The notes: generated by a model not told the origin, from the sequence alone. 64,000 nucleotides of DNA from Chryseobacterium jejuense (GCF_017877355.1 NZ_JAGIPR010000006.1:1-64000); one strand, 5' to 3'. Shown: positions 8,944 through 17,674, numbered from the stretch's first letter. Made by a program: numbers and translations.

Positions 8944-9716
8944 GCGTGTATCTGTTTTTGAAATTCCTGAAAGGTACCAAAGGTATGGCCTTTTTCTTTA
9001 AGCCATCCTACAAAGGTATCAAATCTTTCCACCATATCTTTTCCGGAATTTTTCACCGTAAAACCTGGCAGTTTGAACGCTTCGTCTTTAATAGATGAAA
9101 ACTCCCAAGGGTGGAAATAAATGTTCAGATACTTGTCTTTTTTCAACACATCAGCAGCCAGTTTTTTATAGATTGCTAAAGGGAAATTGTGAAAACTCAA
9201 CCAGAATAAAGGAATTCTGAAATTCGGGGATACTGATGCGGGAACCTGCATTACATTTCCTTCTTTAAAGTAAGTTCTTGATACTTTAAGGTTGTTGTAT
9301 CTTCCGGGTAAAAATGTAGGATTGATGGATGAATTGTATGAATATCCGGCTTTTTCTACTTCTTTTTCATCTACAGGCATCATTCTCGGCATTCTTAAAC
9401 CTGTTACTTTTGTGGAGAATAATTCTTCCAGCCTTTCTCTTGATTCCTTCAGATGTTTATCTTCAAATTCTGAATGAAACCATGTGTGAGAAGCCAGCTC
9501 GTGCCCTTCATTTAATAATCTTTCAATAAGATGTTTGCTGTTTTCTGCGAAGACCACGGTAGAAAAAAAGGTAGCTTTTGCTCCGTGTTTTTTAAGAATA
9601 TTTAAAATATTTTCAAGTCCGTGCTGAGATATAGAGATTTGTTTATCAAAAGAGATCTCGCCTTTATATTCCAAAGGCATGTCAAACTCCTCGATATCAA
9701 AACTTAATAAAACCAT
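8940..9716 (-). CDS. Polysaccharide deacetylase family protein (NodB-like)
   Basis: The 258-residue product has the NodB-homology pattern: the LLSFDIEEFDMPL start with the catalytic and metal aspartates, ATFFSTVVFAEN, the metal histidines in HELASHTWFH, and a late FHPWEF. Such enzymes remove acetyl groups from N-acetylated sugars. No signal peptide is seen, so it may act on lipid-linked intermediates at the cytoplasmic face. It is packed between GT2 and GT4 genes with no gap, which supports a role in the same glycan pathway. Confidence 0.88.
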   Translation of the reverse strand: MVLLSFDIEEFDMPLEYKGEISFDKQISISQHGLENILNILKKHGAKATFFSTVVFAENSKHLIERLLNEGHELASHTWFHSEFEDKHLKESRERLEELFSTKVTGLRMPRMMPVDEKEVEKAGYSYNSSINPTFLPGRYNNLKVSRTYFKEGNVMQVPASVSPNFRIPLFWLSFHNFPLAIYKKLAADVLKKDKYLNIYFHPWEFSSIKDEAFKLPGFTVKNSGKDMVERFDTFVGWLKEKGHTFGTFQEFQKQIHA

Positions 9717-10646
9717 TTAAAAATTTTTATTTTTTATAATATAATTAGGCCTTTCTTTAACCTGTTTAAAGATCTTACCTAAATAAATACCAATGATTCC
9801 CAGGATAATCAGTTGAATGCCTCCAAAGAACACAATGGTCATAATTAATGATGCCCAACCAGAGATTTCAGTACGGACAACAAATGCATAGATAACATAT
9901 CCGGCATATCCAATCACTGAAAAGAAAGAGAATAAAAAGCCCAGATAAGCTGCTAAATAAAGAGGTTTTACGCTAAAAGCCGTAATTCCCGTAAAAGCAA
10001 ATTTAAGCATCTTTTTAAGGTTATAGCTGCTCTCTCCTGCCAGTCTTTCTCCTGCTGTAAAATCGATCCCGATTTGTTTATAGCCCATCCAGCTGGTTAA
10101 TCCTCTTAAGAACAGATCATCTTCTTTAAAGCTTCTCATGGCTTCTACGGCATTGGCATCCATCAATCTGAAATCCGAACCACCACCTTTGGTAAGATTC
10201 ACATCGGAAAGACTGGATAAAAGCTTATAGAATACATCTGAAGTTTTCCTTTTAAAATAGGAAATCTGCTTTGGATAGGTTCTTACTGTAAATACAATGT
10301 CATACCCTTCTTCCCATTTCTTAAGCATTTCGGGGATGAGTTCCGGCGGATGCTGAAGATCGCCATCCATTGAAATCACAGCATTTCCATCTGCAAAATC
10401 CATTCCTGCTTTCACTGCTGGCTGGTGTCCAAAGTTTCTGGAAAACTCAATAAATTTTACTTCTTTATGCTTTTGTGACAGTTCCTCCAACTTCTGTTGC
10501 GTAGTATCCCTGCTTCCGTCATTAACAAAAATAATTTCAAACTCATAATTCTTCAGCCCTGAAAAAACTTCTTTTATTCTTTCATGAACTAAGGCAACAT
10601 TATCTTCTTCGTTATGCGCAGGAATGACAATAGAAATTTTCTTCAT
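9717..10646 (-). CDS. Glycosyltransferase family 2, polyprenyl-phosphate type
   Basis: The 309-residue protein begins ISIVIPAHNEEDNVALVH and contains FVNDGSRDTT and the metal-binding SMDGDLQHPPE, all typical of GT2 enzymes related to GtrB and dolichyl-phosphate mannose synthase. Two hydrophobic segments near the C-terminus (about 225-255 and 262-290) anchor it in the membrane. It likely loads a sugar onto undecaprenyl phosphate for use by the GT87-like protein encoded next to it. Confidence 0.9.
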   Translation of the reverse strand: MKKISIVIPAHNEEDNVALVHERIKEVFSGLKNYEFEIIFVNDGSRDTTQQKLEELSQKHKEVKFIEFSRNFGHQPAVKAGMDFADGNAVISMDGDLQHPPELIPEMLKKWEEGYDIVFTVRTYPKQISYFKRKTSDVFYKLLSSLSDVNLTKGGGSDFRLMDANAVEAMRSFKEDDLFLRGLTSWMGYKQIGIDFTAGERLAGESSYNLKKMLKFAFTGITAFSVKPLYLAAYLGFLFSFFSVIGYAGYVIYAFVVRTEISGWASLIMTIVFFGGIQLIILGIIGIYLGKIFKQVKERPNYIIKNKNF

Positions 10647-10649
10647 ACA

Positions 10650-11819
10650 TTAATTTAAAGTGTAATCCTTTTCGAAATCCTTGGTCATTAGTTCGTAAAT
10701 AACTCTCAACCAAACGATGATACAAGGTACGGCTTTCAAAGAATATTTAATGATATAATTTTGCTTGATAAATTTCGGGAATAAATCTGAGGGTGAAAAA
10801 CAGGTTAAAATGATAACAAATACCAACAATCCAATAATGAAAGGTGTTTTTTCTTTTTGAAGGGTAAACCAGATCATTACTCCTGCTACTGCAATAATAT
10901 ACGTTGGCGATTCTGAACCTGAGCTGAACAATACCAAAAACAGTAATGTAGAAGCTAAAATCATCAATTGAAACGCATAGTTTTTATACTGCTTGATTCT
11001 AATATATGGCAATGCAAATAAAGGAACACCAAAAGCTAAAAAGCTAAGATTGGAAATGGATGCATCACCCAAAATCCTTCTTACAAATCCCATTAATGAT
11101 ATATCCTGCATATTTCCTAAAACCTGATTATCATTGTTTTTTGAAATCAGAGACGTTGCCCAGTCTGAATAACTCTGAATCACAAACTGAGGGCTGGAAT
11201 AGATCATTGGAATCACTAAGCACAGGATGGCAATACCAATTCCTGAAAGAATAAACTTGACTTTATTTTTGATAAAGAAAAACTGTGACAATCCTACAAT
11301 TCCATAAATTTTCACAAAAATCCCTACCACAATGGTTGTAGCCGACTGTACTTCTTTTCTTTCATAAATGAAAGTTGCTGATAGCATTAAAAGCCCTACC
11401 AAGGCTATATTGAATTGCAAACTCACCGCAGCAGTGATGAATTCCTGCAGACACAATAATGCAAAAAGGGCTTTTTTAGCATCCGAAAATGGAAGCTTGT
11501 GAATTGCATACAGAAAAACAGCTGTATTGGCAACATTCCAAAGAGCAATTCCCAGCCAGTCCGGCATTACCGCAAAAGGAGCAATAAGTAAACTGAAAAA
11601 GATACCGTAATGGTTCGTATCACCATAACGCTCAGGGTATGCTAAATACAAGTTTTTCTCATCAATAGTATTGAAAAAAACACCCTTGAAAATCAAGTAA
11701 TTATTAATAGCCTGATATCCTCTTGAGAATTTGGAAAGTGCAGTAGCAATGGCTACAATAATATAAACCCCAAATATATATTTAGGGTTTAATAGTATTT
11801 TAAGAAATTTTTCTTTCAA
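10650..11819 (-). CDS. Polytopic glycosyltransferase-like membrane protein (DUF2029/GT87 type)
   Basis: The 389-residue product is almost wholly hydrophobic with around ten predicted membrane segments. An early periplasmic loop, YLAYPERYGDTNHYGIFFSLLIAPFAVMPDW, matches the pattern of GT87 mannosyltransferase-like proteins that use lipid-linked sugar donors. It sits directly after dapD and before the GT2 gene, which could supply its donor. Family placement is by pattern; the sugar is unknown. Confidence 0.78.
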   Translation of the reverse strand: MKEKFLKILLNPKYIFGVYIIVAIATALSKFSRGYQAINNYLIFKGVFFNTIDEKNLYLAYPERYGDTNHYGIFFSLLIAPFAVMPDWLGIALWNVANTAVFLYAIHKLPFSDAKKALFALLCLQEFITAAVSLQFNIALVGLLMLSATFIYERKEVQSATTIVVGIFVKIYGIVGLSQFFFIKNKVKFILSGIGIAILCLVIPMIYSSPQFVIQSYSDWATSLISKNNDNQVLGNMQDISLMGFVRRILGDASISNLSFLAFGVPLFALPYIRIKQYKNYAFQLMILASTLLFLVLFSSGSESPTYIIAVAGVMIWFTLQKEKTPFIIGLLVFVIILTCFSPSDLFPKFIKQNYIIKYSLKAVPCIIVWLRVIYELMTKDFEKDYTLN

Positions 11820-11849
11820 AATAAGTGGTATTAGTTTAAAACCTTAATC

Positions 11850-12662
11850 TTAAACAGCTACATTATTTTCTCTCAATGCATCATTAAGAGAAGTCTTTTT
11901 ATCTGTAGATTCTTTTCTCTGACCAATAATCAGTGCACAAGGAACCTGATATTCTCCTGCTGGATATTGTTTTGTATAGCTTCCTGGAATTACTACAGAA
12001 CGAGCAGGAACTCTTCCTTTAATTTCGATAGGTTCGCTGCCTGTTACGTCTATAATTTTTGTAGACGCTGTTAAAACAACATTAGCACCTAATACTGCTT
12101 CTCTTTCAACGTGCACTCCTTCTACAACGATACATCTTGAACCGATGAAACAGTCATCTTCAATAATTACCGGAGCTGCCTGTAATGGTTCTAATACACC
12201 ACCGATACCTACACCACCACTCAGGTGAACGTTTTTACCGATCTGTGCACAGCTTCCTACTGTAGCCCAAGTATCTACCATTGTTCCTGAATCTACATAA
12301 GCACCAATGTTTACGTAAGATGGCATCAAAATTACTCCAGAAGCTACGAAAGAACCTTCTCTGGCAATAGCATGAGGAACCACTCTTACTCCTTTTTCCG
12401 CATAATTTTTCTTTAAAGGAATCTTGTCATGGAATTCAAATGGACCTACTTCAATAGTTTCCATCTTTTGGATCGGGAAATACATTACTACTGCTTTCTT
12501 CACCCATTCATTTACCTGCCATCCGTTTTCCGTAGGCTCAGCTACACGAAGTTCTCCGGAATCTAATAAAGAAATCACCTCTCTGATCGCTTTCTGGCTG
12601 TCTTCATTTTGTAATAAATCTCTATTATCCCAAATGTTTTCAATAGTTTGTTGTAACGACAT
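11850..12662 (-). CDS. dapD: 2,3,4,5-tetrahydropyridine-2,6-dicarboxylate N-succinyltransferase
   Basis: DapD (270 residues) succinylates tetrahydrodipicolinate in the succinylase branch of lysine and diaminopimelate synthesis. The N-terminal helical region is followed by a left-handed beta helix of hexapeptide repeats (about residues 100-220), including VRVVPHAIAREGSFVASGVILMPSYVNIGAYVDSG read in segments, and VHLSGGVGIGGVLEPLQAAPVIIEDD. It is the first gene of a likely operon that continues into the glycosyltransferases 30 bp downstream. Confidence 0.95.
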   Translation of the reverse strand: MSLQQTIENIWDNRDLLQNEDSQKAIREVISLLDSGELRVAEPTENGWQVNEWVKKAVVMYFPIQKMETIEVGPFEFHDKIPLKKNYAEKGVRVVPHAIAREGSFVASGVILMPSYVNIGAYVDSGTMVDTWATVGSCAQIGKNVHLSGGVGIGGVLEPLQAAPVIIEDDCFIGSRCIVVEGVHVEREAVLGANVVLTASTKIIDVTGSEPIEIKGRVPARSVVIPGSYTKQYPAGEYQVPCALIIGQRKESTDKKTSLNDALRENNVAV

Positions 12663-12699
12663 GTTTCTTATTTAAATTAGTTTGAAAAATTATACCCGC

Positions 12700-12707
12700 C
12701 AAAGATA
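12700..12707 (-). promoter_or_regulatory. Promoter -7 box of dapD
   Basis: TATCTTTG on the minus strand fits TAnnTTTG and lies 38 bp upstream of the dapD ATG. No well-spaced upstream TTTG was found, so only the -7 element is called. Confidence 0.5.
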
Positions 12708-12745
12708 CAAAAAAGTTCAGCAAAACAGTTTTTAAGTTTATGCTT

Positions 12746-13354
12746 TTAATAAAGGCTTAGCATACGCCCAACCCTCTTTTTATAAGTAAGATAAACCGAA
12801 CCGTGCTGTCTCAGTAAATGTTCTTCTTCAAGGCGAATCTGAATCTGCATCAAAATACTTCCTATTATTAGCAAAAAGAAAGCAATCATTGTAGGGAAAG
12901 CAAAGAAAAAACCGGTAAGACTCAAAGTCATTCCAAAAAATATAGGGTTTCTTGAATATTGAAATAATCCGGTAGTGATAAGCTCTGTTTTCATATGCTC
13001 ATCTATACCTATCCGCCATGAATCTCTCATTTGAAGCTGAGCAATGACCACCCAGATAAAAGCAAGAAGCATCAATCCCATTCCACTGCTACGAAACAGA
13101 TCAGCATCCAAAATATGGATATTAAACTCCTCTTTTATATTCGGAAAGAGTAAAGGAAGTATGGCATAAATACATAAAACAGCTAAGATGAGTTTGAAAT
13201 ACCAGCCAACCAGCGCATAAGCAGAATCACCTTTTGGTAAAACATTTGGGTTCTTTCCGATTTTCTTAGCTACAGCAATGCTTACTCCAAGAAAGGAGAC
13301 TGCAAAAAACATAATGAAATAAATAGGAATGAAGAATCTGATAAAATCTGCCAT
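12746..13354 (-). CDS. Isoprenylcysteine carboxylmethyltransferase-like membrane methyltransferase
   Basis: The 202-residue protein has about five membrane segments and, near residue 135, the motif QYSRNPIFFGM, which matches the R-[NH]-P-x-[YF] signature of the ICMT/PEMT superfamily of small membrane methyltransferases. The C-terminal IRLEEEHLLRQHGSVYLTYKKRVGR also fits the cofactor-binding end. The bacterial substrate is not known. It stands alone, with gaps on both sides. Confidence 0.8.
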   Translation of the reverse strand: MADFIRFFIPIYFIMFFAVSFLGVSIAVAKKIGKNPNVLPKGDSAYALVGWYFKLILAVLCIYAILPLLFPNIKEEFNIHILDADLFRSSGMGLMLLAFIWVVIAQLQMRDSWRIGIDEHMKTELITTGLFQYSRNPIFFGMTLSLTGFFFAFPTMIAFFLLIIGSILMQIQIRLEEEHLLRQHGSVYLTYKKRVGRMLSLY

Positions 13355-13775
13355 GGTTATATTGTTTACAGCAAAATTCTGAGATTGTTAAGTGCAATGC
13401 TATTGCAATGGTTTCTTTTTATCAAAACATTTATCATTACAGCTTTCAATGGTTTAAAAGAGGTAGATTTAGTCTATAACTGATCGTCTGAACTTTCAGA
13501 AAATTTCATTTCAAATTGAATATCACAGTCGAAAAACTGAATATTCCCTTCCTTTGGAGGGTGGCGAAAATTCAAAGAATTTTTGACGGGGTGGTTTTAG
13601 AAAGATAACTATTCCTTAAGTTTCGGCTAAAGCCAATGGAATACATTCATATGATTAGACGCGCTATCCTTCGTAAACTTCGTTCGTAAACCTTCAATTT
13701 ATGCTCAGGATTGACAGTTATTATTGAATATAATTATTGGTAAAATTATAACTTACAGAACAATACAAAAATTAT
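13355..13775. other. Intergenic region with repeat-like sequence
   Basis: This 421-bp gap carries no convincing gene. From about 13548 to 13600 it has a GGAGGGTGGCGAAAATTCAA type stretch that looks like a dispersed Chryseobacterium intergenic element, seen once here. From 13621 on lies a 144-bp repeat described separately. Confidence 0.5.
13621..13764 (+). repeat. Direct repeat, copy 1, beside araC
   Basis: The segment begins TTTCGGCTAAAGCCAATGG and contains GCTATCCTTCGTAAACTTCG, CGTAAACCTTCAATTTATG, ATTGACAGTT and a final GAACAAT. A second copy in the same orientation lies at 15978-16114 with the same blocks. The central 50 bases are nearly identical. It has no open frame of note. Confidence 0.8.
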
Positions 13776-14624
13776 CTAAACTATTAATTTAGTAGAACTT
13801 TTTGTTTTTTTAAACTCAGTCAAACTCATATTATGCTGTTTTTTAAAAAACTTATTCAAATGGCTTTCATCCGAAAAACCAAACTCAGTGACAATTTCAT
13901 TGATCCTCATATCACTGAAAAGAAGTCGATGTTCTATCAATCTTAATTTGTAGTTTAATATATAATGGGTAATGGTTTCACCGCACTGGTTCTTAAAATA
14001 GCTGCCAAGATAGGTTTCTGAAAGTCCAAATTCCCGGGCAATTACAGATACTTTTAAAAGTGCCGGATCGTGAATATTTCCCTGGATATAATTAATGATT
14101 TCAACGATTCTTTTATCTGTATTGGATGCAGCATGCTCAACCCGCATTTTAGATATATTCCTCGCTGCGATTACAATTAATGCATTCACATAATGCAGTG
14201 TTAATTCTTCCTGATAAAGATCCGGATGGTTCAAACCATGTAGCAATGAAGTAACAATAGAATCTACCAGAACCACATCAGGTTTATTCTGTAGAATACA
14301 GCCGGAAAGATAAGAAGCTCCATACAACAAGCATCCTATTGAATTAATGTTATTCCATTTATAATCCTTTACATAACGTTCACTAAACTTTACAAGTAAA
14401 AGCTCCGTTTTTTCTTCAATATCCAAATGATGTTTGTCATCAGGGGTTAGTAATATCAGGCTGCCTTTGCTATAAGAAGCTATATTACTATTGATGGTAA
14501 AGTACCCTTTTCCGGAAATGACATATATAATCTGAAAAAAGGAATACTGATTACCTTTTAAAGGGCAATTTTCGGTTACATGATATTCCACCTTTACCAA
14601 TTGATCTATATTCTCTCTCTTCAT
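13776..14624 (-). CDS. AraC family transcriptional regulator
   Basis: A cupin-like sensor half (about 10-100) is followed by a C-terminal AraC DNA-binding domain with two helix-turn-helix units: VSVIAREFGLSETYLGSYFKNQ and INEIVTEFGFSDESHLNKFFKKQ. The frame extends to 14684, but the ATG at 14624 (MKRENIDQLVKVEYH) is preferred because it matches the usual domain start and leaves 88 bp for divergent promoters. The longer start would leave only 28 bp. It probably controls the MFS gene transcribed away from it. Confidence 0.88.
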   Translation of the reverse strand: MKRENIDQLVKVEYHVTENCPLKGNQYSFFQIIYVISGKGYFTINSNIASYSKGSLILLTPDDKHHLDIEEKTELLLVKFSERYVKDYKWNNINSIGCLLYGASYLSGCILQNKPDVVLVDSIVTSLLHGLNHPDLYQEELTLHYVNALIVIAARNISKMRVEHAASNTDKRIVEIINYIQGNIHDPALLKVSVIAREFGLSETYLGSYFKNQCGETITHYILNYKLRLIEHRLLFSDMRINEIVTEFGFSDESHLNKFFKKQHNMSLTEFKKTKSSTKLIV

Positions 14625-14712
14625 ATGGTAAATGTACTTATTTATCATTAAAATATACTGATTTTTTACATTTTTTCTGTCCAAATTTGCTATATCAAAA
14701 TTATTACAATCA

Positions 14713-15903
14713 ATGAAAAGATCAATCTATGTCCTGGCGCTCGGGGCTTTCGGTATTATTACTACTGAATTTGGGGTTGTTGGGATTCTCCCTACAATCA
14801 GCAGACAATTCGGAGTGTCAATTGATACAGCAGGGTGGTTACTGAGTGCTTTTGCCATTACTGTAGCTGTTTCCTCCCCTTTTATCACTTCTTTTACCTC
14901 CAAAGTAAACCGGAAGTTTCTTTTATGCCTTGTTATGAGCATATTTGTACTTTCCAATCTTATATCTGCTTTCTCAACGAACTTTACCATGCTTATGGTA
15001 GCGCGTATATTGCCGGCAATATTGCATCCGCTTTTCTGGAATATTTCCATCGCCATTGCATTCAAAGAAAAGGGAGCAAAAGGAGTATCCACTGTAATGC
15101 TTGGACTGAGCCTTGCTACCGTTCTCGGTATTCCGATGACGACCTATGCGGCTGATCTTTTTCATGATTGGAAAGCTTCATTTTTCCTGAGCAGCGCCAT
15201 CAGTTTAATTGCATTTATGGGACTATTGCTTTTCATTCCCTCTATCCCTGCAGAAAAAGAAAAATCTGAGCAAAATCAACTAACCATATTGAAAAATCCT
15301 CTTTTGTGGATTAACCTGATTTCTACCATTGGGACATTGGCAGCTATGTTCTCCAGCTATACCTATCTTACTGCTTATCTTGAAGAAATTACCAGAATGG
15401 ATGGTGCCCAGATCAGTATTATGCTGCTTCTTTTCGGAGGTATGGGAACTCTTGGGAATTGGCTCATGGGAATTGCTTTAAACCGAAATGTAAAACTAAC
15501 AACACGACTATTTTTACTATTATTAATTACAGTACAAATTCTAGCTTATTCACTTGGGGGAGCTTTTATTCCTATGGTCATCATTGTGTCTTTTTGGGGC
15601 ATGATTCACACGGGTGGTTTTTTGGTTTCAAATATCAGAACTACACAAAATATTCCCCATCATGCACTGGAATTTGTTAACAGCTTGCTTACATCCTCTT
15701 TTAATATTGGAATTTCATTAGGTGCATTTCTTGGAGGAATTGTAAGTTCTTATTATGGAGTCCAACATGTTCTTTCTGTAAGTGTCTTACTTCTTGCAGC
15801 TACATTTATTCTGAGTTTCTTTTCTTTTCCCAAAAGCATTTCAGCGGATGAAGAAAATGATGATAAAAAAGAACTTGTAGTACCTGTTTGTGAACATATT
15901 TAA
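14713..15903 (+). CDS. MFS transporter, AraJ/YdhP-like efflux type
   Basis: The 396-residue protein has twelve hydrophobic segments and typical drug-proton antiporter features: GIITTEFGVVGILPTISRQF in the first helix, GWLLSAFAITVAVSSP, and RILPAILHPLFWN. Proteins of this group export sugars, purine ribosides or drugs. It is divergent from an AraC regulator and is closed by a strong terminator. The substrate is not evident. Neither gene contains insertion sequence traces, but the pair is bracketed by direct repeats. Confidence 0.9.
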   Translation: MKRSIYVLALGAFGIITTEFGVVGILPTISRQFGVSIDTAGWLLSAFAITVAVSSPFITSFTSKVNRKFLLCLVMSIFVLSNLISAFSTNFTMLMVARILPAILHPLFWNISIAIAFKEKGAKGVSTVMLGLSLATVLGIPMTTYAADLFHDWKASFFLSSAISLIAFMGLLLFIPSIPAEKEKSEQNQLTILKNPLLWINLISTIGTLAAMFSSYTYLTAYLEEITRMDGAQISIMLLLFGGMGTLGNWLMGIALNRNVKLTTRLFLLLLITVQILAYSLGGAFIPMVIIVSFWGMIHTGGFLVSNIRTTQNIPHHALEFVNSLLTSSFNIGISLGAFLGGIVSSYYGVQHVLSVSVLLLAATFILSFFSFPKSISADEENDDKKELVVPVCEHI

Positions 15904-15937
15904 TCAATACATTATATAAGAGTTATATTTTGAGTGG

Positions 15938-15971
15938 AAAACAACCCTACTAAAAAAGGGTTGTTTTTTTT
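15938..15971 (+). terminator. Terminator of the MFS gene
   Basis: AAAACAACCC, a loop of ten bases and GGGTTGTTTT form a perfect 10-bp stem followed by a T run. Confidence 0.85.
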
Positions 15972-15977
15972 ATTAGG

Positions 15978-16114
15978 TTTTAGCTAAAATCAATGGAATA
16001 GGTTTTATTATATATTGAACAGGCTATCCTTCGTACACTTCGTGCGTAAACCTTCAATTTATGTTCAGTATTGACGGTTCCTGCTTGAATCAATATGTAA
16101 AATTATAGAACAAT
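15978..16114 (+). repeat. Direct repeat, copy 2, beyond the MFS gene
   Basis: It matches 13621-13764 in the same orientation: TTTTAGCTAAAATCAATGG, GCTATCCTTCGTACACTTCG, GCGTAAACCTTCAATTTATG, ATTGACGGTT, then GAACAAT. A shorter third piece, CGGCTAAAATCAGATGTATA, occurs at about 16565-16600. The copies bracket the araC-MFS pair. Confidence 0.8.
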
Positions 16115-16126
16115 CTATAGCTCTCT

Positions 16127-16504
16127 TTATTTGGCCTCACTAATAATAAACTCCATCGTTTTCACAATATGTTGATCTTCAATGATCCCTATTGCATATT
16201 TACGATTGTGTTCAGAATTATATTTTGTAAGATAAGTTTGGTTGATGTCATCAGTTAGTTGATTTAGGTCTTCAGGGATTATAGCGTTTATATTATATAT
16301 TGTGTTACCACATTTGATCTGTCCTTCCGAACATTCAAGAAAGGTGTTGTACCAGCTTTTTTCGGCTAATCCCCAGGATCTTGCAAAAATTCTGTTCTGA
16401 GTAACCACCATCCAGATCTCCAGAAATTCTGGTCTTTCTGATCCGGCTTTTATTCCGATAAGGTTATGGGTTCTGATGTAGTCTAATGCTTTATTTTTAT
16501 TCAT
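16127..16504 (-). CDS. DUF2255 family protein
   Basis: This small soluble protein (125 residues) has ALDYIRTHNLIGIKAGSERPEFLEIWMVV, RIFARSWGLAEKSWYNTFLE and a C-terminal KYAIGIIEDQHIVKTMEFI, which fit the DUF2255 family. The fold resembles flavin or F420-dependent split-barrel proteins that act on small molecules, but no reaction is established. It lies 109 bp downstream of the LytTR gene and may be transcribed alone. Confidence 0.7.
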   Translation of the reverse strand: MNKNKALDYIRTHNLIGIKAGSERPEFLEIWMVVTQNRIFARSWGLAEKSWYNTFLECSEGQIKCGNTIYNINAIIPEDLNQLTDDINQTYLTKYNSEHNRKYAIGIIEDQHIVKTMEFIISEAK

Positions 16505-16613
16505 TTTTGAAAGTTTCTGTAAAACTAGGGGAAGAAGAATTGAATAAAAAATTTTTTATACGGATCGGCTAAAATCAGATGTATATGGTTTATTGATGGA
16601 TGTGGATTGATTT

Positions 16614-16940
16614 TTAAAGCATCATTTTACCGATGGCTTGTAGAAGGCAGTCTTTATAACTTTTAGCTACGGTTATTTTTAAGTTTCCACACAACAAATG
16701 ATTATCTTCAAAAGACTCAATATTGGTTAAGTTAACGATATAAGAGTTATGAACCCGCATGAATTCTTCCGGCAGGTTTTCAATCAGATCTTTAAGTGTT
16801 TTGTAATAAATGTATCTGTTCTGATCTATGGTATATACTTCCACATAATTCCCAAGACCTTTGATTACATTGATATCTTTAAAGAAAAGTTTTACCAGTT
16901 TTTTGTCTGTTTTAATAAAAGCAAACGTTCTGTTCTCCAT
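16614..16940 (-). CDS. Orphan LytTR DNA-binding protein
   Basis: The 108-residue product is almost entirely a LytTR domain: VKLFFKDINVIKGLGNYVEVYT, YIYYKTLKDLIENLP, FMRVHNSYIVNLTNIESFEDN, LKITVAKSYKDCLLQAI. No receiver domain or membrane segment is present. The frame opens at 16988, but that start lies inside the upstream peptidase gene. The ATG at 16940 (MENRTFAF) sits 8 bp after the peptidase stop and is preferred. It is probably co-transcribed with the NlpC/P60 gene. Targets are unknown. Confidence 0.85.
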   Translation of the reverse strand: MENRTFAFIKTDKKLVKLFFKDINVIKGLGNYVEVYTIDQNRYIYYKTLKDLIENLPEEFMRVHNSYIVNLTNIESFEDNHLLCGNLKITVAKSYKDCLLQAIGKMML

Positions 16941-16948
16941 GGAAATTA

Positions 16949-17521
16949 CTATAAAACCCTTTGGGCATGAAGATAAGCTTTGTTCCAATATTTTTCGTTC
17001 AGAGATGAAATAACAACGCCTTTTGAGGTAGAAGCATGAATGAATTTTACTTCCCCATCCGGGCCAATATCATGAACAATCCCTACATGGGAAACTCTGC
17101 TTCCTCCAGCTGTTGCAAAAAATAATAAATCACCGGGTTTAACATCCCTGATATCAATATTTTTTCCTGTTTCAGCCTGATCGGAAGATCTTCTTGGAAG
17201 ATTAAAGGCATTTTCTTCAAAAACTTTCACTGTAAATCCGGAACAGTCGAAACCTGAAGACGTATTCCCCCCGAACCGGTAAGGTGTCCCCAGATATTTT
17301 TCCGCATCCTTTAAAACATCGTTGATAGATCTTGACACATTTCCATCAAACTTAGAATCCAGTTTTCTTAGATTTTCAGATTTTACCACTGTTTTGGATC
17401 CTGATTTCTTATTGGAAGAAACATTCTTTGAAGATCCGCAGGACACTACAAAAGCAGATGCAATCAGCAATACAGAAAGCTGCTTTATACTCAATTTTTT
17501 TTCAAATAATCCTGATCCCAT
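16949..17521 (-). CDS. NlpC/P60 (C40) family peptidase lipoprotein
   Basis: The N-terminus has a lysine-rich start, a hydrophobic stretch and the lipobox VVSC, so a 190-residue lipoprotein facing the periplasm is likely. The C-terminal half is the NlpC/P60 domain of murein endopeptidases, with the nucleophile in GFDCSGFTVKVF, the LPRRSSDQ and GDLLFFA stretches, and the His in RVSHVGIVHDIG. It should cut stem peptides of peptidoglycan. It precedes the LytTR regulator gene. Confidence 0.93.
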   Translation of the reverse strand: MGSGLFEKKLSIKQLSVLLIASAFVVSCGSSKNVSSNKKSGSKTVVKSENLRKLDSKFDGNVSRSINDVLKDAEKYLGTPYRFGGNTSSGFDCSGFTVKVFEENAFNLPRRSSDQAETGKNIDIRDVKPGDLLFFATAGGSRVSHVGIVHDIGPDGEVKFIHASTSKGVVISSLNEKYWNKAYLHAQRVL

Positions 17522-17557
17522 ACTCGTCTGATTTTTACTTGATTAACGATTGATATA

Positions 17558-17565
17558 CAAATATA
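17558..17565 (-). promoter_or_regulatory. Promoter -7 box of the NlpC/P60 gene
   Basis: TATATTTG on the minus strand fits TAnnTTTG and lies 37 bp upstream of the ATG at 17521. No upstream TTTG of good spacing is seen. Confidence 0.45.
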
Positions 17566-17627
17566 CACTTTATATTTTAATTATAATATAACTATACTAC
17601 AACTATATGATAAATATATGTTAAAAC

Positions 17628-17657
17628 TTTGAATTCAGTTATTTATTACTATATTTG
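17628..17657 (+). promoter_or_regulatory. Promoter of the unknown gene at 17675
   Basis: TTTG (17628-17631), an 18-bp spacer and TATATTTG (17650-17657) match the Bacteroidetes promoter consensus. The ATG lies 18 bp after the -7 box. Confidence 0.65.
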
Positions 17658-17674
17658 AATTCAATTTTGGCGAT

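Noticed and set aside
13548..13600. GGAGGGTGGCGAAAATTCAA type stretch as a transposon end
   Set aside because: It occurs once here, and no inverted partner or transposase was found.
14625..14684. Longer start for the AraC regulator
   Set aside because: It leaves only 28 bp to the divergent MFS gene and adds residues that do not belong to the usual domain.
16941..16988. Longer start for the LytTR gene
   Set aside because: It would overlap the peptidase gene end by 40 bp and adds residues not part of the LytTR fold; the ATG at 16940 is a better fit.
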